A stretch of 64,000 bases of DNA from Anas platyrhynchos (lineage: Eukaryota > Chordata > Aves > Anseriformes > Anatidae): positions 196,103,501 to 196,167,500 of the forward strand of contig NC_092587.1 in NCBI RefSeq assembly GCF_047663525.1. Reading direction: 5' to 3'. The translations under genes were made by a program, and so were the position numbers. Position 1 is the stretch's first letter. The number at the start of each line of letters is the position of its first letter. The notes beneath the pieces were generated by a model. That model was not told the DNA's origin. It saw nothing but the letters and a program-made list of their open reading frames with translations, and made no database searches. This document shows, one piece after another, positions 23,451 through 35,775 of this stretch.

Positions 23451-26400
23451 AGTGATGCCAGTGCATCTTCACAAGTAGTTTCCCTGCTGCAGACTCACCT
23501 CAGTCAGGCAAGCCATCCCCTAGAGTGGAATAAACATCCAAAATCCCAGCAGGCTTGTGACAGTTCGTTTGGGGTCTGCTGATTTTATGGTGGGGTGTTA
23601 CTTGTGGTGGACGAGCCAACAGAAATCACCTGTTGTCCCGATGACTTCTTCTGCCCAGTTCCTCCACCTGAAAAGGAGCAAGCAGGGAAAAATGTCATGA
23701 CCTTGTGGAGCCCTGGATGGTTGCCCACAGGGAGATGCTGTGATTTATGGGATCTGCAGGTGACTGCCAGCACTTGTAAAGTTTTTCATTTGTGTCTACG
23801 AGGCTTTGCAATAAAGACCAGACCTGCTGCTCTTCAGTGGCTCTGTTGCTCTCTATTAAAAGAAGCCTCTGTTACAACAGAGTGCCATTAGATGGAGTGA
23901 AAACTTCTCAGTCCTGGTACTAAAAAAGATAAGGCACAGACTATAGAAAAACAAAACAAAGCAAAAACCTCTCCCTTCCACCAACCCAATTTTTCCCCTT
24001 GGTAACCCAACAGCACTTGAGAGATCCCCCTGAAGAGCTTTCTGTGGTCTCCCATTTACCAATGTTTTGGCACCCAAAGCTAGTACTAAATCTTACATAG
24101 ACCCTTCTGAGGATTTCTCCTGGCCTCTGCCCAGCTCTTACTCAGTCTTTCCTTTCTGCTGCTGGGGGTGATCCCAGGAAGTGCAAGGCACACTTGGTAT
24201 GAGTGAGACATGTGGGAGACAAGACGACCACGGATTAAGACCTTGGTGTTGGGTAGGGGCTCTTGGCATCTTCCTTTGCAAGCAAGGGATTGTGCACCCC
24301 ATGGCAGGGAGACAGCCTGGTAAGCCCTCACCATGCACACAGGATGGAGCAAATCTGGCAGCTTTGTTGCAGATCTCTCTCTGAAAGTGTTATGAAGTGA
24401 AAGGCAAACGTGCCTTTGCAGTTGTGGCCATACCACCTCTGAGACCAAGCTGGCTGCCCCAGGCTGCTTGGAGCAATTCTGCACTGGAGTCCACTTCTGC
24501 TTCTGAAACCAGGAACAACTCAGACGGAGACACTTCTGTGCCTGTTCCCACTGATGTGACATGGCGTGAGCAGAGCTTCTTCCTCTCCCCAGCCAGGTCA
24601 GGAGTTCGACTGGGCATCCTCGTGAATCACAGTGCCCAAAACGCCTCCTCCAGCTCCCGCAGGACTTGGGGCAGATGGCGCAGGTCCGCAGGCGGTGTGC
24701 TTCGGAAATAAAGAGCAGACAGCAAACCCCACATTTGGGTGCCTGAGAAAACAGCCTGAGCCTCAGAAGTGCTGAGCAACCTCCCCCTGTGGAGGAAGCA
24801 TGGGTTCAGCTGACTAACTGTAAGCACTCAGTTAGCCCTCGCTTCTCCATGTGTGCTCATCTACAAAGTGGGGATCATTATATCTGACTCCCTCTCCAGG
24901 TATTTGGAAGCTAATTTAGCTAATGCTTGTCAAGCACTTTAAGGTCTTCAGATGAAAGGAGCCGCAGATAGGCAAAGCACTACTATTACTATTAATTATT
25001 TCTATTGTGCAAGTAGACATGAAAGCAGCAAGGGTGGTGATTACTTGCTTCCTTTACAAGTGGCAAGGCACAGTGCAAATACACAGACAGGGACCCTCCC
25101 TGCCCTGCAGTGCTCCTAATCTTACCAGCCAGATAAACCAGACAAAGGGCAAGGAAAGAAGCACAAACCCAGGGAAAGGCAGTGCATGTGGTGACTTACC
25201 GCACACGTGTTTTTGGCAGCTCCTGCTTATAAAATGTGCTGTTAGCCAAAAAGGACAATATCGCCATTCTGGGCTCTTTGGGAATCATAAGTCAGGCTCT
25301 CAAAAATAAAAGGTGTTTGTTGTTTTGTTAGGTTGGTTGGTTTTGTGTTTTTTTCAGAGAATATAGTAAATGCTATTTCTCCTTATTTGGTCTCTGATTT
25401 TTGAGCAGATAGGGTTTTCAAGATATTCTCTGCAGCCAGGAGGACTGAAAATACTTAACCAATGAATAAAAGCTGACCTGCTCAATGTGCAACTTTACGT
25501 GTTTGGAAACGTCATTACCAGTGGTACTGGGTCGCTGTCAGTTGGCTGCTGAGCAGGAAGGAGATGGGTGGGCACTGGGTGGCCGCTTCTCCTCCTCCCA
25601 TGTGCGCGGTGAATCCCTCACCTCTCTTGGGTGGATGGGGAGGCTGTCCCAATTAGCTCCCTGCTGTGATAAGATGCTCTGCAGTTCTTTATCTAACGCC
25701 TGACTGGACAGATGGATGGATAGAGGAGAACAGAAAAACAAAACAAAGCAAAACAAAAAATCACAATGTCTCCAGCCTGAACCTGGAACCTTTCACATTT
25801 GGGTACAAAGGCACGGGGAGCTCTGGGGTGAGATGTGCTGATGTGAGATATACTATCTTTCCTTCAGAGCATGAAGGTGTTCAGGACATGATTCACCATG
25901 CACCAGATGAGGCCAGCAACCACCAAACCCTTAGCTAAATGTCACTAAAATGGCTTCCTCTGACTGCCGTGTGAATCCAGGTGGTATTCCCATTTGCTTT
26001 TTCCCAGGGAAAGGCAACCAGTGCATTTAATGCCAGTTGGTGAAGAGGCTTGGGACAACATCAGATACATTTTTTGGTGAACTTATAGTGGGAGGATGAT
26101 GAGTGAAGCTATCACCAGATATGAGCTGCTATAAAAGTATTAAACAACTCTTAAAAGGATCCCAGCCTCTTTCAAAAAGCAATTCTTGCAAGGAAGAGGC
26201 AGGTCACAGGGAGGTGCATCCCTGTCTTGTAACAGCCATATGCAATAATGCAAGCATCATAAGGAGGTTGAAAACAGATTTTAAAAGCTGTGCCAGCTGT
26301 CTGCCATGCTCTGCCTCAGCTTTCCAGGTCTGAATTTTGTCCTGGGGTCACACCAAGCTCCCTCATGGACACAGTGTGTGCACCTCTTGGCTGGGTGAGC

Positions 26401-26894
26401 TGCGGGCACAAAAGCCGGGGGGAGCACGAGGCGAGCTGTGCCTGCCGGAGAAGGCCCTCCAGGTTTTTATTTTCTAAATGTGTGTGTGTTCATCTCTCAC
26501 CGAGCTCTTTTATGATCCCGTCTCCACCCAATGTCTTCCCTCTCAGCGCTTCCCAGGATCCTTCCCCAGCCTCCGCAGACCTGCCGTCATCGCACATCCT
26601 GCCCTCAGCTCAACTCGGGCCCACACCCAATGTAAGCAACGGGTGACACCACTCAGGAACAAAAGCAGTGTATGCCAGACACTTTGTTCTCCTTTAAGTC
26701 CAGCTTTTTGAAGTCTTCTTCATAGTGGCTGTGGTAGAGCCAGCTTTGCTACGGGGACTGTGTTCCAAAACCCATGGCAGCACAGTGCCACCCCTGCTAA
26801 CGTGACCACAGTGCTTGGCACAAAGGGCAGCTCCTGAGCCACACAACGCTCTGCTGTCATCCCTCTCGGGCATATCACAGCCCCTCCCTGAACC

Positions 26895-27008
26895 ACACAA
26901 TCACAGAGCCTCTGGAGTCATCTGGTTCAAACCCCTGCTCCAGTGGGGCCACCTAGAAAAGGCTGCCCTGATGCCCAGGTGGCTTTTGGGGATGGAGATG
27001 ATATGTCC
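26895..27008 (-). mobile_element. CR1 retroposon 3' fragment
   Basis: Reads in the reverse orientation of CR1: AATCACAGAGCCTCTGGAGT, CATCTGGTTCAAACCCCTGC, GGGCCACCTAGAAAAGGCTG and CAGGTGGCTTTTGGGGATGG. This order is typical of the reverse complement of a CR1 3' end. Moderately diverged. Confidence 0.75.
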
Positions 27009-30000
27009 CTGAGGATGCAAAGCGATATGGGTAAGTGGAGACAGACAGGCCACACATTTTCAGAAGGCACCTATAATTGTGTCTACTTTCGGTACCTAAT
27101 TTTAAACAACAAAAAAAGTGCTTATAGTTCACCTTCCTCAACACCCTTCCCCCTAAAAATCCCTGAAGCGGCCTTCCAGTAGGCACAAGAGCAGCAAAGT
27201 ATAACTGATTTGAAGGTGGAGGTTTCTTCTTTTGGGGGGAAAAGTCTGTAATGTTCCTGTCTATGCAAGCAGTGAATCGCTTTCAGAAACCCAGGCAGTG
27301 CTAAGAAATGCCCAAACACACTTCCCACTTTGGGAAATATTGCTGTAATTGCCTTGGGTCCTTCTGCTACAGGTGACAATGTGGAGGTGTAAAATATCCT
27401 CCTGCCCCACCTTGAGCCCACACGAGCAACTTTGGGTCAGAGGGGATGCACTGTCCCCTCTCCAACCAGCCAGCACCAGCTGGAGAAATCTGACAAATTT
27501 CAGGAGCTGAAGGAGCTGCATTTCCAAAGGCTTACCCAATTTTTCCACATATACCTATGTTCCCAATACAGCTGAAGCAGTAAGCAGATATGCTGGCAAG
27601 CAGTAATTCTGGCTAGAAACCTGACCTCACTTCTGTTTGAAACATCACAGCTATGCCAGCACAACTCATATTGATTTTTTTTTTTTTTTTTTTATTACTA
27701 TTCTTTATTTTTTTGGCACCAAACCAAAAGGGGACACTGAAAGGCAGGACAGTCCCTCTCAGAGTAACAAAACACCCAACGGGCTGCTGCCCTCCTCTCT
27801 GCTCTAGTCTCTGCTCTCCAGGTGCCTCACACCAGGGTTTTCTTTTAAGATCTCCCTGGCCAGGAAAGGGTTTCTCTGTTTGACCAGAAACACCACCCTG
27901 GGCTGCAGGCACCTGCCATCCCGACAGTGTCAAACAGCTCTTTCAAGCCCAATCAGCAGTTTTTAACAAAACACACATTTCTGTGGTACATTCCCAATGT
28001 TTGCTCATCATTATTGAAGGTTTCCTGGGAGAAAGGTCAAGTTAGGAAGAAAGGAGACAAATCAGCAGCAGAAGTATTGTGTCTCCCCTTCTTCCAGGTA
28101 ACTAGAGGCATTTCCAGTGGGTCCTGCTTTTAGCCCCAAATTCACCTGCACGCCGAGCACAGACTGGGACAAACCCCAGTGACAAAGCGTGAGGCTGAGA
28201 AATGCCTCTCAGCCAAAACCAGAAAGAAGTGTTGCACGAAACCAGCAAAATGAAAGCAGAAACCTCTAATTATTTTAATATTGGAGAGCAACAGTGCTGC
28301 TCGGTGTGAGGCGCACAAACAACCCTTGGCCACAGGTCACGGTTCATTGCCATTTCAGAAAACAGGGGCACTGGCACCGTGCCATCCCTGGTCAAAGCAG
28401 CTGAGTAATGAAATAAAATGAGTTTTGGGTTAAATCTAATGAACACTGACCCACGCAAGCAAGCAGTGGATAAATGCTGTGATGGTTGGTATTTTCCAGG
28501 TGTCGTTTTGGCACTGTGCCCCCCACCCTGGCACAGAGTAGAGCTTGTGCAGAGCATTGGCTGTGCAAACCTGGGTGAGAGTTACTGAATCACGGGGTTC
28601 CTTCCCAAAGGATTGCCTCTTGGTGGTGGCACAATTGTCCCCAGAGGAAATGATGTGTCAACGGGGGAAAGCTGTACTCAGCAGACTCTGGGTGTTGTTT
28701 CTGGGAGGGGAGAGAGCATAAGGATGTAGGAAAGGGGGCTATGTATATAGAGGAGAGAGAAAGAAGGAAAAAAAATGGGAAAATGGGTAAAATAGAAGAA
28801 AAGGAAAGATTCACCCATGTGACATAAGCTGTAGTCCCCATAAAATATATGACCAGAACATGCTGTATATTAGGACCACATGTGTGTGATGGTACCCTGC
28901 AGTGAATATACTCCACGAGTGCAGCCTCGGTCTGGATCAACTACCATCCCTCCTCTTCAGCCTCTCATATGTTCTTATCATAAGCACCATAACCTGCACC
29001 AGGCAATTATCTGATGTTATTTATTATGGCTGTCTCTGATCTGATTGAAGACATGAGACTTTAGTCATGGAGCTCCTGCTCGTCTTCCTCTGCGCTCATG
29101 TTAGGTTGGATTCTTTGTTAGCTGGGGCTGTGCAGCTCTGGGATACACGGAGTAAAGGAAAACCTGAATAATGCCCGTCCTGCCAATTTCACTTTGCTGT
29201 TTGTACCTTTACAGGGCACCCTGACGCTCCTGGATACAGGCAGGCCTGCTGACAGGGTGCCTGCTGCCAGAGCAGGAGGGCCAGCTGGGGCTCAGGACTG
29301 GCTATCTGTAAAACCCAGCTGATAAACCTGGCTCTGAAAAAGCCTCTTAGCAGTTTGCTTCAGCATAAACAGTGATTCTTCCTTGAGTAAATCAACCTCC
29401 CTTTCCTGCAGTGGAAGAAAACATTACCAACAAAATGTCATAGGAAACAGCAACAAGAGATTGCTTTTGCCCTGGTGCCAAACTGGGATAAATTGAACAG
29501 AGCAGAGCATCACTGTGCACCTCTGAGATTTATACTCCAGATTTATACTCAAATAAACGACAGCAGAACTGCCTGGATCCTTTTTGACGCAGAGTATCAA
29601 CAGCAAATAGGGCATTTTCTGTTTAGTGCGCTGCAAATGGGACACATCTATTAATAGACTAAGTGGGCAGTCAGATATGCCCTTCAGAAACCTGCACGGG
29701 GCTGTAATTCTTCAGCTTCTAACTCACGCCGTGCACCACCCAGGGAAATTGCAGGGCTGGAACTGTTTTCATTCCCAGCGTTATGAACAGAAGGTTTTGC
29801 ATATTTATATCTCCTCTCCCAGTACCCAGACTACTACACATAACTGGAAAATTAATAAAGAGTTTGTGGCTAAAAAGATAGAAATAAAAGGAGGACCAGA
29901 GCTCGTGCACAGCAAGTCGATATAATCAGGAGGCATTGATCAGTGGAACACAAAATGCTTTCATCGCCTTCAAAGTCAATACTGCAGGGGGAAAAATAGA

Positions 30001-32854
30001 TGTACACAATTGTATACACTCAGCTTAGCTGCAAAACACTTCACAGACAAAATCCTGTTCTTCTAAGTATTTTATGGTTTCTGTTTGTTTGTTTGTTTGT
30101 TTCCATTTCTCCAGGGTCAGTCTCTCACTTCAGAAACCCAGGTAAGGGCCAAGCTCTCTGCAGCTAACACAAACTTTCAGTTTGGGGATTAAAATAATGT
30201 TCCTGTGCTCTGCTTCATTCTGCATTGCTATTCTCATTCCAGTGGAAGGATCTTCAGAAGGCATAAAATGGGCCAGATCCCATGTTTGAACTCCTTTCTC
30301 TTGGAGATCACAGAGAAGGGCAGAACAGGAACTTTATTTCTGTATTTCAAGCTGGACTGAGAAAGAATTTGGTTCAGTTCTCATCAAAGACTGAATACAG
30401 ATCCCACTCAGTAATCTGCAAATCTAAAAATATTCCTGAAGATAGAATTGTGTTTAGTACAGCTTACCAGCATTTTTATTTTTCTTTAATGGCTAGAAGC
30501 TCTAGTCATCGGTTAAGCCCTGGAGTGAAAATTGTTGCACAAACATAGATGAAAGCACTGAACTCGTCCTAACAGTTTAAAATCTTTGTAGTAGTACAAA
30601 AGACAACAGGTTGCTGTAGATTAATTAAAAGGCACAAAACTGGCACAATATTGGTTCTGCTCATTATGCACTTGCTTGAAAAACTATTAAGTATTCAGTG
30701 GCAAATGACACTGAGAGGTATCGGAGGCTGAGACACAGTTAAGTCTAGGAATCAACTCTACACACTAAATGATGAAGTATGGTCAGATGGGATAGGCTTT
30801 GGAAGGTGTAGGGAAGAGATTAAAAAACGGTCAGTAAAGAAATATACAGAGATAGGGACACAGCTTGGATGAGAAAGTGCAAACATGAACTTTGTACACT
30901 ACCCCAGAGGTCTGAGGTTTGAGCCAGGGAAAATAAGAGAAAAACTGAATCAAGATCATGGATTATGATCCCAAAGGAGACTTTTGGCTACATGAAGATG
31001 GCAAACATTGCATCTTAGAGATGTTATGTGTAAAACTGGAGTCTCTCAAAACTCCTACCAATCAGCATATGAGACTCAAGGGGAGGTTCATCTTAAATAT
31101 CATTATGAAATTTCTTTATTTGCTTCTTAACTCTTTACGAAATCTGGCAGTCTCACCCCAGGTGCCCCAGCTGTCAGTGCAAACTGATGATGGTCTTTAA
31201 ATTGTTTTAAATTTAGGACTTTAAATACCATTAGGTTCTGTGCCTTTGCCCTTTCAAGGATTATCGGAGACTTGCAAACCTCACCTTTTTGATTAATTCT
31301 TTGTTTCTTTTCCACGGAGTAAGCACCACCACATGAAACAGGGTGAAATGCTGTTGCCACTGACACCGGCTGAAATTTGGGGCATGGATTCAGTAGTTCA
31401 GCTGCTTCCCTCACTTTTGCCTTTGTTACTGTAATGAAATTTATTTGCCTGAGATCACTCTATGGACTTTTTAAAGGTTTTCACCACCATGAGTCAGTCT
31501 GAAGACAACTTTCCCTGCATCCTCTGATTCTGGTGGTATTAAATATGCAGCCTGGGGTCTGGAGTCTCAGGCTTTGCCCATGTGCTTTTGCAGCCACCCT
31601 GCCACACCTGTAAGTCCTCATGGGTGGGATTCATCTGACCACAGATACCAACATCTATGCTTAAATAAGCATTGAGATTGCTGCACCTTTGTAACACCTG
31701 CATTTGTTGTAACCCTACAGCAGCTCCTAAAATACATTGGGTGAATTTTCCCTTGAAAGTGCATGTTTCACCAGGAATAGAGGCATCCTGGTGTGACATG
31801 TGCCTCACAGACATTTACTGTCATGTGAGATGGATTCCACCCTACATGACCAAGCTTTCCCAGTGAGAATTTTTCTCCAAAGACAAGAGGAGGTTACTGA
31901 AAGAAGGAAGCCAGTGAGGTGAAGAGTGGGAATAAACCCCAAACCACACCTTACTCCCCTGCAAGATTGTTATCTGCCCGTGTCTCTCACCCCTTGAGCT
32001 ATCACTCCTACTCTCCCTTTTGGGCTGAAAGCAGCATGCTTTGGAGCAAAGCCAAAGCCAAACTTGAACCAACAAAAGCCTGCTGTGCAGAAGACGACTC
32101 TGCACCGGCTGATGGAGTTTGCTGTACCGCTGCCTCGTGCTTTGGCCACGCTTTCTGCACAGCACAGGGTGCTCCTTATCATGTGCCTCTCCTCCCCTCT
32201 GCAACTGCACACAGCTGAAATGGTTTTGGCAGTGAAGAGGGCTCCACCGATCCCAAATTTGTGTCCTGGGGGGCCGAGGCATTGACCGCTGGAACGCTGC
32301 CCTCAAGTAATCGATCGGGCAGGGTGGCACGCAAACCTCGCGCTGGCCAACCAGCAACAAGTTGGGGTATTTCCTCATTCTCTGGAAAGGAACCACTATT
32401 TGCTTAGCAGAGGCCATCGCCCGAAAACATCGCTGTGCCTCTCTCAGGCTGTCACGCTCCAGGACAGGGGAGCTGGGAAGCTGGACGCAGGCCGCAGAAG
32501 CTCTGGGGCCTGGAGGCCATCCTAGGCCCATATAAAAGGTAAGCAGTGGTATTTCTTCTCTCAGCATTACAAAACAAAACTTTCTAAAACCCTAGCTTGA
32601 AATTAGAAGCTCGCTCTCACCGCCTGGCCTAACGAAGCTGCAAAGAGTGCTTTTGTTTGCTGAATTAATAAAGCATTTTGAGCGCTTCTGGCAATCCCGA
32701 GTGTTTTCCTAAGCTGTAGTAACACAGCCAGATCCTCTCTGTGATGTGCACAGGTCAACGAGCTGCATTGATTTGGGCGGTGGAGGCTCTCGTTAGAGCT
32801 GGCGATTGATGGTTGCCTGAGTTCTCCTTGCAGTGTGAATTGGTGTTGAGATAG

Positions 32855-33065
32855 GTCAAGGGCCGGATCCTTCCCGGCGCAAACCTGAGCTCTCCCAGCC
32901 AAAGCGGCGTCCTGCTCCTGAGCTCCAGGTGAGAATTTGGCCCTGCGGCTACGTGCGAGAGATGCGGAGGAGAGCATGCAGCTCCCCGACAAGACCGAGC
33001 TGTACGGGAGGAGGAAAGGCTGTGCCCATGCTTGTTCGCTCCTCTCCGCGGGGGGAGCAGGTGAA
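32855..33065. promoter_or_regulatory. CpG-richer stretch with a strong splice donor, possible 5' exon or promoter
   Basis: About 200 bp with many more CpG dinucleotides than the surrounding sequence (CCGGCGC, AGCGGCGT, GGCTACGTGCGAG). On the plus strand a consensus donor CCAG|GTGAGA occurs at 32928/32929. The next downstream gene on this strand is the TM4SF-like gene, whose ATG is preceded by a possible acceptor at 35591-35592. That this is its leader exon is inference. Confidence 0.2.
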
Positions 33066-34097
33066 GCTGGGCAAATGAGTGGAAAAGCAAAAGTGGGAAT
33101 GAAAGGGGAGAGCAGGCAAAGGTCAGCATAATAAAAAATACCAGATGCATTTGGCATTTGGAGAAAGGCAGTTAAAATACCCTTTACCCTTTTCTTTTTT
33201 CCACTTCCATCCCCTCCCTGCTTCATCCTTCCTTTGCACATTGCCAGTCTGGTCAGATTTTTATCTTTTTAAGTCAGGGCTTTTTTCCAGATGCTTGCAA
33301 AATGCCCTGCCCAATTTTGAGCATTATATAAACAATAGGTAATGACCATAAACCAAGTTAAACGTTCCTTTCTGAAATAGTTTAGTGCCAGATAACTTGT
33401 TTTAAAGCTGGATTAGAATGCATAATGTGATTATAAAGTACTCAGAAGATAATGCATATAAGCAGAGTGCTCTTATTAAATTCATAGCAACAGAGAGCAA
33501 TGCAATTTTTTGCTGTAGAAATGCAAACTCAGAAGTCTCTGGCAATTGCAGAGCCCTCGCAGCAATATGCTGAATCCCTTCAAACCAGAGGTCTGAGGAC
33601 ACTGCTCTGTCTTCATGCCTTACCTCACCTTTTTGCTGTCTTCCTTCTGTCATCAAAGCCGGGCTCAGTCTGTCTCTGGTTGTCCCAAATATCTTCATAC
33701 TGCCTTCTGCCTGGGCTTTTTTGTTTGGGAACCCAACCTGGATTGATTTCTGTACTCCTACTCTGCTTAATATCTCCCCAACACCAACTTTTGACACAAA
33801 ACTTTCAGGATTAGCCAATGCACATGACTAAATTGAGGCAGGTTTCACTGTTTACTGCCTTGGCTATTACAAAAACTATTTGCACGTAGCAAGCGTAGGC
33901 TTGTGTGCGTGCATAGATGCGTGTGTATAACACAGGTGTGTGTAACAAAATGGTGGGTATCCAGATCCCCCTTTTATATTTTACTTGCTGATCGTAAAGC
34001 AAAACCTCTTTTGTTATAAATCACCAGCTTTCTCTGAGGACAGAAACCTGCAACATTATTTTTCATGCATTTGGAAACCTTGAGCTGGAGTGAAGTT

Positions 34098-34321
34098 CTA
34101 AGAACCACAGCATGGTTTGAGTTGGAAAGGACCTTAAAGCCCACCCAGTTCCAGTCCTCTGCAGGGACACCTCCCACCACACCAGGTTGCCCAAAACCTG
34201 GCCTTGAGCACCTCCAGGGATGGGGCATCCACAGTTTCTCTGGGTAGCCTGTGCCAGGGCCTCACCACTCTCACAGTGAAGAATTTCTTCCTAATATCTA
34301 ATTTTATCTAATTTGAATCTA

Positions 34322-34364
<43 letters not shown>

Positions 34365-34503
34365 TTTAAAACCATTTCCCCTTTTCTTTTCACTGAAATT
34401 CCTGGTAAAAAGCCTTTCTCTGTCTTTCTTATAAGCTCCTTTTAGGCACTGGAAGGCTTCTATAAGGTCTCCCCTTCTCTTCTCCAGGCTGAACAACCCC
34501 TGA
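34098..34503 (-). mobile_element. CR1 retroposon fragment containing a T38 expansion
   Basis: Reverse-oriented CR1 3' region: CATGGTTTGAGTTGGAAAGG, ACCTTAAAGCCCACCCAG, CCTTGAGCACCTCCAGGGAT, then GAAGAATTTCTTCCTAATAT, and after the T-run AGTTTAAAACCATTTCCCC to GGCTGAACAACCCC. The 38-bp T homopolymer (34325-34362) sits where other copies here have only a short T-run. Confidence 0.92.
34325..34362. repeat. T38 homopolymer inside CR1
   Basis: Thirty-eight consecutive T residues between the CR1 words TCTACTC and AGTTTAAAACC. The same place reads CCCCTCTTGTAGTTTAAAG in the CR1 at 59.7 kb and CCCCTCTTTGAGTTTAAAA at 61.6 kb, so the run has grown by slippage within this copy. Confidence 0.93.
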
Positions 34504-34829
34504 TTGTGAAGAAGTCATGATCAGTTTGTCCCGTAAAGTTAATGGCAGTGTGAAAGTTCAATAACCTCAGTTTCAATAGTCTGAAATTTCCAGCCTTCCA
34601 TGGAGAAATATCTGTGGATCCAGCTTTGTATTGATCAGCCTTCTCTTGTTGGCTATAGATTGCAGCACAGGTGTAGTATGAGCTGGGGTTGTTTACTTTG
34701 GTGAAGGGAGATCTAATAGCAGCCTGCAGCAGGCTTGGAGGGGAATAATGAAGGTGATGGAGAGAAAAGAGGATAAAATGAGAAGCAAATGCAACATTTG
34801 CAGCTTGTGAGGATCAGACAGGACAGGAG

Positions 34830-35042
34830 GAAAGATGTTTTCACCTAGATGCTGTGGCAGCCCTGCAACAGGTCCTCACAGGGCATCATTTTATGGGGGT
34901 TTCAAGGCTCAGCCACACAAAGCCATGGCCAATGCAGAGCTGTAGTGCTGGTGGCACTCAGCTTTCAGCAAGAGGTTGGACTGCAGACCTGCAGAGACCT
35001 CTTCCAACCAGAGCCGTATTTGTGTCGATTCTTTGATTTTAA
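34830..35042 (+). mobile_element. CR1 retroposon 3' fragment (diverged)
   Basis: Plus orientation: GGTTTCAAGGCTCAGCCACA, GAGGTTGGACTGCAGACCTG, AGACCTCTTCCAACCAGAG and a tail ATTCTTTGATTTT. The order matches the CR1 3' end. The left boundary is approximate. It lies about 0.6 kb upstream of the TM4SF-like start codon. Confidence 0.65.
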
Positions 35043-35604
35043 CAGATGATTCGTTGATCTTAGAAGAAAAACCTGACCACTGTGGAGTGCTAAGCTGCAG
35101 TTTTACACATTATGGTGAGATGGCTTTGTGACCTGCCCTTGGCAAATAGCCCCAGAACTTGATGTACTTATGTTTTTTTAAATCAGCTTCCTAGGACTGC
35201 CATCCCAGGCAACCTGAAGCTCCTACACATGGCCTTAGCCCCACCATGAGTCTGCCAATAGGGTATCAATTTGTGTGGTCACAGTGGTGTTCCCAGTGGA
35301 CAGACAGTCATCCGTTAACAACTAAAGTGTACATCTCCATTCATTTAATGCCAGCTCGTTTACTCCTGACAATTTTAAATAAATCCTGTTAAAGCAATCC
35401 AGTCTGGAATAATTCCAGTTTAAATGAAGACTCTGAAGGGAACAGACACTGTATAACAATATTACCTGTGTAGGTCTGAGCTGGAACATTTCTTGCCTCA
35501 CATCTGATTCTTCTTTCATTAGAGAAGAAAACTGCTGAAATCCCATGCCTGTAACACCACAGTAACACAAACCTATCTGTGTCTTTCCTCAGCAGCAAGC
35601 TACC

Positions 35605-35775
35605 ATGTGCACAGGGAAGTGTTCAAGGTGCATTGGCATCATCCTGTTCCCACTGGCTCTGTGTGCTATAGTCTCCAACATCCTCCTCTACTTCCCCAAT
35701 GGGCAAGTCCTGCAGCTCAGCGAGATAACCGATCTGGTCTGGTTCTTCCATGGCATTCTGGGAGCTGGGATACTG
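35605..35775 (+). CDS. TM4SF-like coding exon 1
   Basis: Codes for residues 1-57 and ends in phase 0 at CTG|GTAAGA. It includes transmembrane segment 1 (CIGIILFPLALCAIVSNILL) and the start of segment 2 (VWFFHGILGAGIL). ACC directly precedes the ATG. A CTTTCCTCAG word ending at 35592 could be an acceptor for a noncoding first exon. Confidence 0.9.

Larger units (their letters stand above)
18301..35604. other. Intergenic region between the HEPHL1-like and TM4SF-like genes (17.3 kb)
   Basis: No supportable gene on either strand. It contains the AT tract, a deleted solo LTR (22.1-22.3 kb), A32 at 23417, a CR1 piece at 26.9 kb, a T-rich run at 27.7 kb, (GTTT)5 at 30083, a GC-richer stretch at 32.0-33.1 kb with long chance frames, and CR1 pieces at 34.1-34.5 and 34.8-35.0 kb. 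Frames of 158, 241 and 212 codons were examined; none resembles a protein I know. Confidence 0.65.

Noticed and set aside
24086..24711. 158-codon minus-strand and 104-codon plus-strand overlapping frames
   Set aside because: No recognisable domain, the frames overlap on opposite strands, and there is no supporting splice pattern.
31842..33241. Two long minus-strand frames (241 and 212 codons)
   Set aside because: Frames are open on both strands in a G/C-richer region with few stop words. The translations show low-complexity, unrecognisable protein and no splice or start context.
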